From Lentisphaeraceae bacterium (lineage in GTDB: Bacteria > Verrucomicrobiota > Kiritimatiellia > RFP12 > DVOR01), in NCBI GenBank assembly GCA_004555175.1, contig SFJE01000004.1, positions 1 through 64,000 of the forward strand: a stretch of DNA of 64,000 nt, in the 5' to 3' direction. Of the stretch, positions 10,973 through 19,005 are shown one piece after another (the stretch's first letter is position 1; every line of letters starts with the position of its first letter). Made by a program: the position numbers and the translations under genes. Below the pieces are notes generated by a model. The model was not told where the DNA came from and did no database searches. It saw only the letters and a list, made by a program, of their open reading frames with translations.

Positions 10973-11683
10973 TTACTTGAGGACCTTGCCAAAGCGAGGA
11001 ACGGCCAAGCGCTGGGCTTGGGTATACTGGCCATTCTGCGAGGCCACTTGGAGGTCGATGTAAAGGGTGTCGAGATCGGTGTTCCACTGGAAGGCGGTGG
11101 TGTCGGCGGGGGAGACGACGAGGGGGGAGGGGGCGAGCCAGCGCCGGGCAAGGGCGGAATCCTCCTCGGCCTCGGAGTAGGTGAGGCCATTGGTGCCGCT
11201 CAGGGAGAGCGTCTCGGGCGAACTGATGGAGCCGACCTTATGGAAGGTGACGCGCCCGGCAATGACTTGGTCAATGACAACGCTGCAAAGACCTTCATTC
11301 TCGCCGGGGGTGAGGCGGAAGAGGAGCTTATCGCGCAAGTTTCGCAGGGCCACGGAGAGCTCGGTATTGGCAATAATGCTCGCCACGGCTCGCTGGCAGG
11401 AGAGGGTCACGCTAATCACTTGCCCGAGAATGAGCACGCCGAGGGCGGAGACCATCGTCACCTCCAGGAGGGTCATGCCGGCCCGGCGGGAGAACGGCTT
11501 GGGGGTAGCCCCCTCGGGGCGGGGGTTTATCGACAGGTCTGGGGAGTTATCGACAGGCCCGCGCCGCTTTACATTTTTGTCCGCCCCTACCTCGGGTCGA
11601 GGTAGGCCCTGTCTCGGGTCGAGGTAGGCCCTCCCTCGAGTTGAGGTAGGCGCGGGTGCTTTTTTTGTCTTCTGCGTGGACAT
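10973..11683 (-). CDS. Minor prepilin with unusually long leader
   Basis: A 236-aa protein with a type III prepilin site (AG|MTLLEVTMV, cleavage after Gly69) followed by the usual hydrophobic helix and a periplasmic domain, most like PilV/PilW/GspJ minor pilins. ATG 11683 is preceded by GGGAG at good spacing, and no in-frame ATG, GTG or TTG occurs between it and the cleavage site. The leader is therefore about 69 residues instead of the usual 6-30, and its DNA consists largely of tandem repeats (11521-11655). It sits between two other pilin-like genes. Confidence 0.8.
   Translation of the reverse strand: MSTQKTKKAPAPTSTRGRAYLDPRQGLPRPEVGADKNVKRRGPVDNSPDLSINPRPEGATPKPFSRRAGMTLLEVTMVSALGVLILGQVISVTLSCQRAVASIIANTELSVALRNLRDKLLFRLTPGENEGLCSVVIDQVIAGRVTFHKVGSISSPETLSLSGTNGLTYSEAEEDSALARRWLAPSPLVVSPADTTAFQWNTDLDTLYIDLQVASQNGQYTQAQRLAVPRFGKVLK
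11521..11655. repeat. Tandem repeats within a prepilin leader
   Basis: Two repeat types are seen. A 22-bp unit ending in GAGGTAGGC-type sequence occurs at 11591-11612, 11613-11634 and (degenerate) 11635-11655. A unit containing TTATCGACAGG occurs twice at 11526-11558. The CTCGAGGTAGG motif recurs in the non-coding block at 28290-28365. Confidence 0.85.
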
Positions 11684-11701
11684 CCAACGCTCCCATCTTT
11701 T

Positions 11702-11735
11702 TCGATCGTGTCTTTGTGCGCTTTGTGTTCTTTGT
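11702..11735. repeat. CACAAAG nonamer tandem repeat
   Basis: On the minus strand CACAAAGAA, CACAAAGCG and CACAAAGAC follow one another. Similar CACAAAG tandem arrays are widespread in bacterial intergenic DNA. It lies between the two minor prepilin genes. Confidence 0.7.
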
Positions 11736-11770
11736 GGTAGCTCAATCCTGCGTGCGTTTCGGCACTCTCG

Positions 11771-12277
11771 TCAGTCGGTGAGGCGGGAGTTGTTGGTGCG
11801 CACGAGGCGGTAGGGGGAGCGCTCGCCGTTGGGGTCGGTGGGGTCGGCCTGCCAGAGGCTGCGCCACTTGCCGCCCACTTGCCAGTAGACATTGGCGAGG
11901 AGGGTGCAGTAGTTGCCCTCGCGGCGGATACGCAAGTAGCGGCGGATGGGGAGCTTACCATCGTGAGAGAGGGCGGGGAGATCGCGCCGGGCATCGGCCT
12001 CTGGAAGGGTGATGAGGATCTCGTCGGTGGGGGTGGCAGCGGGGAGGTGGTCGAAGGGGCGGTTGAACTGCTTCCAAAGGATGTCCCAGGCGTAGGCATC
12101 GGCTAGGAGGCGGCACTTGTTCTCCTCGGAGATCCGCCGATAGGTCATGATGCTATCGAGCATAAAGAGGGAGAGGAGGATGAGAACGGCCGAGGCGGCC
12201 GTAATCTCAATCAAGGTAAAGCCAGCCTTGGCGCGGCGGCGCGCGCGGCTTGGGAGGGCGTGGTGAAAGAAGAACAT
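11771..12277 (-). CDS. Minor prepilin (PilW/GspJ-like)
   Basis: A 168-aa protein with a short basic leader and type III prepilin cleavage site (AKAG|FTLIEITAASAVL), including Glu at +5, followed by the hydrophobic assembly helix. The C-terminal domain has no obvious motif. It would be processed by PilD peptidase and join a minor-pilin complex at the pilus tip. ATG 12277 follows AGGAG with 8-nt spacing. It starts 16 nt after the NtrC-family regulator stop, in the same operon. Confidence 0.85.
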   Translation of the reverse strand: MFFFHHALPSRARRRAKAGFTLIEITAASAVLILLSLFMLDSIMTYRRISEENKCRLLADAYAWDILWKQFNRPFDHLPAATPTDEILITLPEADARRDLPALSHDGKLPIRRYLRIRREGNYCTLLANVYWQVGGKWRSLWQADPTDPNGERSPYRLVRTNNSRLTD

Positions 12278-12293
12278 AGGCGGGCTCCTGGGG

Positions 12294-13682
12294 TTACTCG
12301 GAGAGCTTGCGGTAGAGCGTGGCCACAGAGACCTGGAGGATATGCGCGGCCTCGGTCTTATCGCCATTGCAGCGGTCGAGGATTTGGCGGAGGTACTCGC
12401 GCTCCTTCTGGCGGAGGTAGCCCTTGAGCGACTCATCTGCCGGGGGCGTGGAGGCGGTGCCGGGGGCTTGCGCGCTGGGCGGTTGGATGACCGAGAGGGC
12501 GGCGGCCAACTTTGAGGGCAGATGCGCGGGGAGGATGACTTCGCTCCCCTCGCGGAAGGCCAGCGCGTGGGTGATGACATTCTCTAGCTCGCGGACATTG
12601 CCCGGCCAGGTGTAGTGGGTGAGGATTTCGGCAGTGCCGTTGGAGAGGGCCGGGCGCGGGAGGCCCTTGGGCAGACCGGTATCGATGAAGTGCTTGGCTA
12701 GGGGCAGGATGTCCTCCCGGCGCTGACGCAACGGCGGCAGGTTCACCGACACCACCGCCAAGCGGTAATAGAGGTCCGCCCGGAAGGTGCCGGCGGCCAC
12801 CAGTTGCTCCAAGTCGGCATTGCTCGCGGCCACCAAGCGCACATTCACCGGGATGTCCTGCAAACCGCCCACGCGGCGGATTTCGCGCTCTTGGAGGCAA
12901 CGCAGGAGCTTCCCTTGAAGGCTCAGGGGCATTGAGGAGATTTCATCAAGGAAGAGGGTGCCGCCGTTGGCCGCCTCCACCAAGCCCTTCTTATCGGCCG
13001 TGGCGCCGGTGAAGGCCCCCTTCATGTGGCCGAAGAGTTCGCTCTCCAAGAGCGGCTCGGGCAGGGCTGCGCAGTTGACGGCCACCCAGGGGCCCTTGGC
13101 GCGTGGACCTAGGGCGTGGAGGGTGCGGGCCACGACCTCCTTACCGGTGCCGCTCTCGCCATTGATGAGGACGGTGATGTCGTGCGGCGCGACCTTGCGC
13201 AACGTCTCGCACACCGGCTGCATGGTGGGGGCGGTGGCAATCATCCCGCCCAGCGCGCTTGCCTCCGGGGTTGCCTCGGCTGCATCCAAAGCCTCGACCA
13301 ACTGGATTTTGCGGCTTTGGGCTTGCCGATCGGCCGCGCGGATGGTGGCCATTAGCTCGTTGACCTTGAAGGGCTTGGTGATGTAATCAAAGATGCCCCC
13401 GCGCATGGCGTCCAACGCCGTCTCCAACGAGGCATAGGCCGTGAGCAGAATCACCGGCATCCCCGGGCGGCGCTTGCGGATCTCGGCAAAGAGCTCCAAG
13501 CCGTCCATTCCTGGCATTCGCAGGTCGGTGAGGACGAAGTCGATCTCGGCGTGCTCATCGAGCGTCTGCAGGGCGCTCGGGCCATCTTTAGCCGGAAGCA
13601 CATCAAACTTGGCGCTCTTGAGTAGGCTCTCGAGCAACATCAAGATGCGGGCTTCGTCATCAACAATAAGAACAGTGGACAT
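12294..13682 (-). CDS. pilR: Sigma-54-dependent response regulator (PilR-like)
   Basis: A 462-aa NtrC-family enhancer-binding protein. It has a receiver domain (1-120, VDDEARIL and phospho-acceptor in LTDLRMPGMDG) and an AAA+ domain (~150-380) with Walker A GESGTGKE, the sigma-54 contact loop GAFTGA and Walker B GGTLFLDEI. A Fis-type helix-turn-helix ends the protein (NGDKTEAAHILQVSVATLYR). When phosphorylated it would remodel sigma-54 polymerase. An AAGGAG site precedes ATG 13682, and the gene lies 8 nt after the sensor kinase. With rpoN and two sigma-54 promoters in the same window, a PilR role is the simplest reading. Confidence 0.9.
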   Translation of the reverse strand: MSTVLIVDDEARILMLLESLLKSAKFDVLPAKDGPSALQTLDEHAEIDFVLTDLRMPGMDGLELFAEIRKRRPGMPVILLTAYASLETALDAMRGGIFDYITKPFKVNELMATIRAADRQAQSRKIQLVEALDAAEATPEASALGGMIATAPTMQPVCETLRKVAPHDITVLINGESGTGKEVVARTLHALGPRAKGPWVAVNCAALPEPLLESELFGHMKGAFTGATADKKGLVEAANGGTLFLDEISSMPLSLQGKLLRCLQEREIRRVGGLQDIPVNVRLVAASNADLEQLVAAGTFRADLYYRLAVVSVNLPPLRQRREDILPLAKHFIDTGLPKGLPRPALSNGTAEILTHYTWPGNVRELENVITHALAFREGSEVILPAHLPSKLAAALSVIQPPSAQAPGTASTPPADESLKGYLRQKEREYLRQILDRCNGDKTEAAHILQVSVATLYRKLSE

Positions 13683-13690
13683 AGCGCTCC

Positions 13691-16405
13691 TTACAGGTTA
13701 GAGGCGGGGGAAGTGGGTGTGGTGAGCAACGCTGCCAAGTGCGTGCGCAGGTCGGCCAACGTCCAGGGCTTGGGCAGAATGCCATCGGGCTTCAGCCCCT
13801 TGAAGAGAAAGTCGATATGCTCGCGCGAGAGGCCCGAGGTGATGACCAGCTTGAGGGCCGGCGCGCGCTCGCGCAGCTCGGCGCAGAGCGCCTGCGAGGT
13901 CTCCTGCCCTAGGTGCGCATCCACCAGCGCCACGGCAATCTCCGGGTGATGGTGAAGGGCCTCTAGCGCCTCGGTGGGGGTGGAGGCCACAAATACGGAG
14001 GCTTTGAAGAAGCGCTCAAGGAGGGTCTTGGAGGCGGTGCGGATGGCGCTGTCGTCATCCACCACCAGGCAGGAGAAGTGCTTGGGCGTGGAAACGCCTT
14101 CGGTCAGCGCTTGGAGGAGCGCCTCCGCGCGCTGGGGCGAGCAGGGCACGGTCGGCTCCTCCAACTGCGGCACCGGGACCTCTTCGCCGGCCGGCACCCA
14201 AATGCGGAAGGCGGTGCCGCGCCCGACAATCGAACGGAAGGCCAGGACACCGCCGTGCGCCTCCACCAATGCGCGGACAATCGCCATCCCTAAGCCGCGG
14301 TGGAGGCCCCCCTTGGTTGAGACGGCGGGCTCAAAGAGGTGTTCCTGTATCGCCTCGGGAATGCCCGGACCGTCATCTGAAAGCTCAAAGAGGACGCCGG
14401 GGCGATTGGCTGGCGTTTTATTCTGTTCGTTGCGGTCCACTTTGGGCCAGACCACGGCGCGCGTTGAATCAAGCTTGGCCAAGCTGCACGCCTTGGCGCG
14501 AATGTGGATGGTGCCGCCGCCATGGGCGGCGAGGGCCTCGGAGGCGTTGCGGGTGATGTTCGAGAGGATGCGCCAGAAGTTCGTGGGATCCACCAAGACG
14601 GTGCACGTGCCGAGCGGAACGGGATCGATTTGCAGGCGGACGTTGGTGGGCAGGGCGTTGGCGTAGAAGGTTTCGAGGGCCATGAGGAGCGTGGCGGGGG
14701 ATTCGCTCTTGCACTTGAGGTTGATGTTACCGGCTGAATCCATGAGGTCGCGAGCGAGGAGGGTGCCCTTGTTGCAGGCGTTGCGCAGGGAGTGGAGGGA
14801 GGCGCGGACATCATCGGGCGACTCGGGGTTGATGGCCTCGACCACGCTCTGGATGACGGCAATGGTGTTGTTGATGTCATGCGCCATAAAGCGGGCGAAG
14901 TCGTTCATCTGCGAGCGTTGACGGCTCTGGCGGAGCTGGACCTCGGCAAGGGTGCGGCGCTGAGCCTCGCGAACGCGGCGGGAGATGTCGGTGAAGATGA
15001 CCAGAATGGTCTCGTTACCCAGTTTGGAGAAGCGCGCCTCGAAGTAACGCGGTGCTTCGCCGGGGGTGCGGCAGGAGAGGCGAATGACCGATGCTTCGCC
15101 GCGGGTGAGCACGGTGTTACAGGTTTCGCGGAAGAGTTTGCACCCGGCGCGGTCGAAGGCCTGCGTATCCAATCCGTGGCCTTCTGTTAGGCCGGGGATG
15201 GGCGGCACGCCTTCGGGCTGCTTGCGCAGTTGCATCAAGGTGCCCTCGCGGTCAAAGACGCAGAGGCCATCGGGGATGTTGCGCAGGATCATGCGCTGGC
15301 TCCGTTCCACCTGGCTGGCCCGTGCGCTCACTTGGCTCACGGAGAGGAGTAGACGGTTGATTTCATCGACCAAGCGCGAGAAGACCTCTCCGCGTGCCCA
15401 GGGAATGAAACTTGAAATGCCCGAAACGCTGTCGGCATGGATCTCTTGCAGGTGGTCGATGAGATGGCGGATGGGGCGGAAGATGCCAATGTGCATCAGC
15501 GTCGCGTTCAGGAGCAGGAAGAGGAACATTCCGGCAGCGGCAATCAGCGGTAGGGCCAAGCGCAGACGCGCGGCCAGCACTGGCATCCCGGCGGGCAAAC
15601 GCAGCGTATAGCGCGCCACGGGCAGTCCAGTCATGTCGAAGAGCGGGAAAATCGCCTCGAAGCACGCCGTCCCCAGCCCGTAGGTGCCGAAGAAGTCATT
15701 CTCGCGTGTGCCACGAAGGATGGACGCCGGCGTCTGCGCGTGACCGATGGCGGTGAGGCGTTCGCTCGGGAAGACCTCAAAGAAGCCGACGGTCGATCCC
15801 TCGGGCAGGTGGACGGTGAGCGAACCCAGCTCGCGCCCTAGGACAATATAGGCGTTAGGCCAGAGTTGGCCCTCAAAGACAAGCGGGATGGTGGCCACGA
15901 AGAAGGGCGTGCCGCGCAGGATGAGAATACCCAGCGGCAGCGTGGGCGGGGTGATGGCGTTGGCAAAGGTGTTGTAAAAGAGGGGTTGATAGCGGTGGAG
16001 TTCGGTGCCGGCGGCCTTGGAGACGAGCCCGCCCTCCTGCTGCAGGTAGGCTTCATGAATTTTACCGCCGCCGATAACATAGACGGCCAAGGGGTAGGGC
16101 GAGCCATCGGCGCTGCGGTGGAAGAGATCCAAGTGTCGCTCAAAGTCGATATAGCCGAGCTCTTGGAAACGGTTAACGATGCGCTCGCCATCGGCCATAA
16201 TCTCAGCGCGCAGGGCCTCAAATGCGCCTGTCAACGCTTCGGCCTGCGTTAGGGCCACAGTTTTAGGGCGTTCAATTGCGCGTTTAATCGCCCAGTCCAC
16301 CCCAACGTAGATGCCCACACAGAGCGCCAGCGCGCTCCCCCAAAAGAGGAGGCGCAACAGCAGGTGCCGCGGCAGGGAGAGGTGCGAAAACAGGCGCATA
16401 GGCAT
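13691..16405 (-). CDS. Hybrid sensor histidine kinase (PilS-like partner)
   Basis: A 904-aa membrane sensor kinase. It has an N-terminal membrane helix (~15-38), a large extracytoplasmic sensor region (~40-285), a second helix (~288-308), a HAMP-like and PAS-like region, and a DHp box with the phospho-His in FARFMAHDINN. The ATPase domain has N-box NASEAL, DDGPGIPE and GLGMAIV, and a C-terminal receiver domain starts at LVVDDDSAIR with the likely acceptor in LVDAHLG. It would phosphorylate the adjacent NtrC-type regulator. The extra receiver makes it longer than classical PilS. The start has no clear Shine-Dalgarno; a second ATG lies 6 nt downstream. Confidence 0.87.
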   Translation of the reverse strand: MPMRLFSHLSLPRHLLLRLLFWGSALALCVGIYVGVDWAIKRAIERPKTVALTQAEALTGAFEALRAEIMADGERIVNRFQELGYIDFERHLDLFHRSADGSPYPLAVYVIGGGKIHEAYLQQEGGLVSKAAGTELHRYQPLFYNTFANAITPPTLPLGILILRGTPFFVATIPLVFEGQLWPNAYIVLGRELGSLTVHLPEGSTVGFFEVFPSERLTAIGHAQTPASILRGTRENDFFGTYGLGTACFEAIFPLFDMTGLPVARYTLRLPAGMPVLAARLRLALPLIAAAGMFLFLLLNATLMHIGIFRPIRHLIDHLQEIHADSVSGISSFIPWARGEVFSRLVDEINRLLLSVSQVSARASQVERSQRMILRNIPDGLCVFDREGTLMQLRKQPEGVPPIPGLTEGHGLDTQAFDRAGCKLFRETCNTVLTRGEASVIRLSCRTPGEAPRYFEARFSKLGNETILVIFTDISRRVREAQRRTLAEVQLRQSRQRSQMNDFARFMAHDINNTIAVIQSVVEAINPESPDDVRASLHSLRNACNKGTLLARDLMDSAGNINLKCKSESPATLLMALETFYANALPTNVRLQIDPVPLGTCTVLVDPTNFWRILSNITRNASEALAAHGGGTIHIRAKACSLAKLDSTRAVVWPKVDRNEQNKTPANRPGVLFELSDDGPGIPEAIQEHLFEPAVSTKGGLHRGLGMAIVRALVEAHGGVLAFRSIVGRGTAFRIWVPAGEEVPVPQLEEPTVPCSPQRAEALLQALTEGVSTPKHFSCLVVDDDSAIRTASKTLLERFFKASVFVASTPTEALEALHHHPEIAVALVDAHLGQETSQALCAELRERAPALKLVITSGLSREHIDFLFKGLKPDGILPKPWTLADLRTHLAALLTTPTSPASNL

Positions 16406-16423
16406 CTGGGTGGTTCGGCTCGG

Positions 16424-17320
16424 TTAGGCTTCCTTGGCGTAGCGCTTCTCACAGGCAGCCCGGAAGGCCGAAGGCCGCATGAGATAGAACCGGCAGGGGC
16501 GCGCCAATCGTGCCGCCAGCGCTTCCAATCCCTCCGAAGAGACTGGATTGAGCGTGGCCACCAGCAAGTTCCCTGCCATCGTAGCAAAAGGGAGGACGCC
16601 GCGCACGCGCACTTCCGCTTCCCCCATGGCTTCAAGCGCTTCGCCCTCGGCCTTGAAGCGCTCGACTGGCACTGGCGGCACCTCAAAGTGCTGAATCAAC
16701 CCCACGAGGCAACTTTCGAGCTGCGTACCATCCACCTCTTCAATCAGGCGCAGGGCGGAGATGGTTTCCTGATGGCCAGCCTCTCGTAGGGTCACGAGGC
16801 GTTTGCGAACCTCATCGGCCATCGCCTCCTGGATGAGCCGATGCTCGGCCAGCCAGTCGACGCATTGCAACTCGTGGCGGACGCACTGCTCGGCGAGTGT
16901 CTCGGAGCCGAGCTGGGGACCCACCTGGGCCGGATTGGGGGTGAAGTTGGCCTGGGATGCGGGAGCGCCGCCGGGGGCGGAGGTCCCTTCGGTCTGGCGC
17001 TGGGCTTGCTGACGGTACGCCTCCAACCCGCGGATGACCTCGGCCCGCTTGAGGAGCAATTGGAGGGCGGGATCGGCTAGGCGCTCCTCGGGGAGGAGGG
17101 CGAGGACGCGTTCAGCCTGGTCGGCATCCCGGTGGCGGAGAAGGGCGGCCGCCAGAGCGGGGATGTGGCGGTTGCGCTGTTCGGTTTGCCCGGCCAGGTC
17201 ATAGGCCAGCACCAAGTAGAGAAGGGCGGCCAGGTCCCCGGGACGGAGCTGCAGGAGCTTCTCAAAGAAGGCGATGCCTTCGCTGAAGGCTTGGGGTGTC
17301 TGCGCGGTATCGTTGTCCAT
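16424..17320 (-). CDS. TPR protein with C-terminal MshEN-like domain
   Basis: A 298-aa cytoplasmic protein of unknown function. The N-terminal ~110 residues form TPR-like helices (FFEKLLQLRPGDLAALLYL). A Pro/Gln-rich linker follows near 115-140. The C-terminal ~80 residues (GVLPFATMAGNLLVATLNP onwards) resemble the GspE/PilB N-terminal MshEN module, which binds c-di-GMP in some homologues. There is no ATPase domain. ATG 17320 gives the best spacing to AGGAG. It lies between pilT and the sensor kinase, so a signalling adaptor for pilus motors is plausible (inference). Confidence 0.65.
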   Translation of the reverse strand: MDNDTAQTPQAFSEGIAFFEKLLQLRPGDLAALLYLVLAYDLAGQTEQRNRHIPALAAALLRHRDADQAERVLALLPEERLADPALQLLLKRAEVIRGLEAYRQQAQRQTEGTSAPGGAPASQANFTPNPAQVGPQLGSETLAEQCVRHELQCVDWLAEHRLIQEAMADEVRKRLVTLREAGHQETISALRLIEEVDGTQLESCLVGLIQHFEVPPVPVERFKAEGEALEAMGEAEVRVRGVLPFATMAGNLLVATLNPVSSEGLEALAARLARPCRFYLMRPSAFRAACEKRYAKEA

Positions 17321-17341
17321 CATCAACTCCTGCGTGGGGGC

Positions 17342-18817
17342 TTATTCGTCGAAGAAGGGCTTGCTTTGCTCAAAGAGGGTGATGCGCGCGCCGCAGGCGG
17401 CCGCGGCTGGGCGGTCCCCAGCCTTGTTATAGAGCACCTGGGCCTTGCGCGTGGCATCGAGGGCCTTGCGGAAGTTGCCGAGGGCGGCGTGGGCGGCCCC
17501 GAGGGCGGCGAGGGCGCGCGGCTCATTCTCGCGGGTGAGGGAGGTGGCGCGGTCGGCCAGCTTGTAGGCCTCCTTGGGGCTACGGAGGACCTCGAAGGGC
17601 GTGGTGGCCAGGTGCCAAGCGGCTTCGGCAAGGTAGGCGGCATTCTTGGGATCGGTCTCGGCCTTCATCCGCCATTCGGCAATCTTCTCGGCGGCGGCCT
17701 TCTGGCGCTTGAGTTGGGCGGCTTCCTCTTCGGCCTTAAGGAAGTCGAGCGAGAGGCCGGCCATCTTGAACTTGGTGGCGATTTCGTCCTTGTTAACGGC
17801 TTTGATGTACGCATCGCGCGGGGTGATGAGGCCCTTGGTGGCCAGGCGCGTGAGCTCGTCGGAGAAGGTCTGCATCCCGATATTGCGCCCGGTCTGGATA
17901 ACCGATTGGAGCATGTGGGTCTTCCCCTCGCGGATGAGGGCAGAGACCGGGGTGTTGACCACCAGCACCTCAAAGGCGGCCACGCGCCCGCCGGCAATCT
18001 TGGGGCAGAGGGTTTGGGCCACCACGCCCTTGAGCGTATCGGCGAGCATCGAGCGGATCTGGTTCTGGCGCTCGGCCGGGAACTTGTCGATCATGCGCTC
18101 GACGGTGGTGGCGGCGGCATTGGTGTGCAAGGTGGCGAAGACCAAGTGACCGGTTTCGGCGGTTTCGATGGCGATTTCCATCGTCTCCAAGTCGCGCATT
18201 TCGCCAATGAGGACGATGTCGGGGTCTTCACGGAGCGCCGCGCGCAGGGCGGTGGCGAAGGAGCGGGTATCGCGGTGGACTTCGCGCTGGTTGATCACGC
18301 ACTTGGCCGGGGTGTGGACGAATTCGATGGGGTCTTCGATGGTGATGATGTGCTCGTTGCGCGTGCGATTGATGTAGTCAATCATCGCCGAGAGGGTGGT
18401 GGACTTGCCCGAACCGGTCGGACCCGTGACGACCACGAGCCCCTTGGAGAGCAGGCAGAAGCTGCGCAGCGCCTCGGGCAGGTTCAGATCCTCGAAGGAG
18501 GGAATCTTGTCGGGGATGACGCGCAGGACGGCGCAGACGCCGTTCATATCGCGATAGGCATTCACACGGAAGCGCGCCAGGCCGGGGATGGCGTAGGCGC
18601 AGTCGGTATCCCAATCCCGTTGGAGCTGGGCGATGTTTTCCTCGGGGAGAATCTCGCGCATCATCGCCAGCACATCATCGCTGGTCAGCGGTGAAGAGTC
18701 GGGCACGTCATTCAGTGCCCCGCTCACGCGAAAGACCGGCTTGCGCCCGGCCGAGAGGTGAAGGTCGCTCCCTTTGCGTGCAACGAGGTCTTCCAGGAGG
18801 AAATCGATTTGGGCCAT
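17342..18817 (-). CDS. pilT: PilT-type retraction ATPase with C-terminal TPR extension
   Basis: A 491-aa twitching-motility ATPase. Residues ~1-360 match PilT: the N-terminal GSDLHLSAGRKP motif, Walker A GPTGSGKSTT, Asp box TIEDPIEFVH, Walker B LIGEMRDLETM and His box FATLHTN. The C-terminal AIRNLI-type motif of PilT is not evident. Instead about 125 extra residues form an Ala-rich coiled or TPR-like region (DRATSLTRENEPRALAALGAAH). The extension could tie retraction to the downstream TPR protein. The start at 18817 has a weak ribosome-binding site. Confidence 0.9.
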   Translation of the reverse strand: MAQIDFLLEDLVARKGSDLHLSAGRKPVFRVSGALNDVPDSSPLTSDDVLAMMREILPEENIAQLQRDWDTDCAYAIPGLARFRVNAYRDMNGVCAVLRVIPDKIPSFEDLNLPEALRSFCLLSKGLVVVTGPTGSGKSTTLSAMIDYINRTRNEHIITIEDPIEFVHTPAKCVINQREVHRDTRSFATALRAALREDPDIVLIGEMRDLETMEIAIETAETGHLVFATLHTNAAATTVERMIDKFPAERQNQIRSMLADTLKGVVAQTLCPKIAGGRVAAFEVLVVNTPVSALIREGKTHMLQSVIQTGRNIGMQTFSDELTRLATKGLITPRDAYIKAVNKDEIATKFKMAGLSLDFLKAEEEAAQLKRQKAAAEKIAEWRMKAETDPKNAAYLAEAAWHLATTPFEVLRSPKEAYKLADRATSLTRENEPRALAALGAAHAALGNFRKALDATRKAQVLYNKAGDRPAAAACGARITLFEQSKPFFDE

Positions 18818-18854
18818 AGCGGGACTTTCGGGGTGGAACCTTGGGAACAGGAAG

Positions 18855-18882
18855 CGGCGGCAGGGGTTCCGGCCTGCCGCCG
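18855..18882 (-). terminator. Strong hairpin after the pilQ operon
   Basis: A perfect 10-bp stem CGGCGGCAGG / CCTGCCGCCG with an 8-nt loop lies between pilQ and pilT. No T-run follows on the minus strand, so it could be a weak terminator or an mRNA stabiliser. Confidence 0.55.
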
Positions 18883-18896
18883 TTGAAGGTTAACTT

Positions 18897-18990
18897 GAGA
18901 TGACGGTTAGGAGATGACAGATGACAGCGCGCGTGCCGCGGCGGGCAATCTGGGGGCGTCTATCATCTGTCTTCTGCCCTCTGTCATCGC
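18897..18990. repeat. Heptad-repeat hairpin element R2
   Basis: The left arm has GATGACA-type heptads (18917-18930) and the right arm CTGTCTT/CTGTCAT-type heptads (18963-18988), with a GC-rich core in between. The core stretch CGGCACGCGCGCTGTCATCT (minus strand) matches the element at 46030 with one mismatch. It ends 18 nt 3' of the pilQ stop. Confidence 0.75.
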
Positions 18991-19005
18991 GAGCGGTGCG
19001 CGCCA

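Noticed and set aside
11587..12099. 170-codon minus-strand frame overlapping a minor prepilin
   Set aside because: Out of frame with the prepilin; its HKEHKAHKD segment is simply the translated CACAAAG nonamer repeat.
17132..18694. Long plus-strand open frame opposite pilT
   Set aside because: It is exactly antisense to a well-conserved gene, is Gly/Glu/His-biased and has no ribosome-binding site; it reflects high GC at codon position 3.
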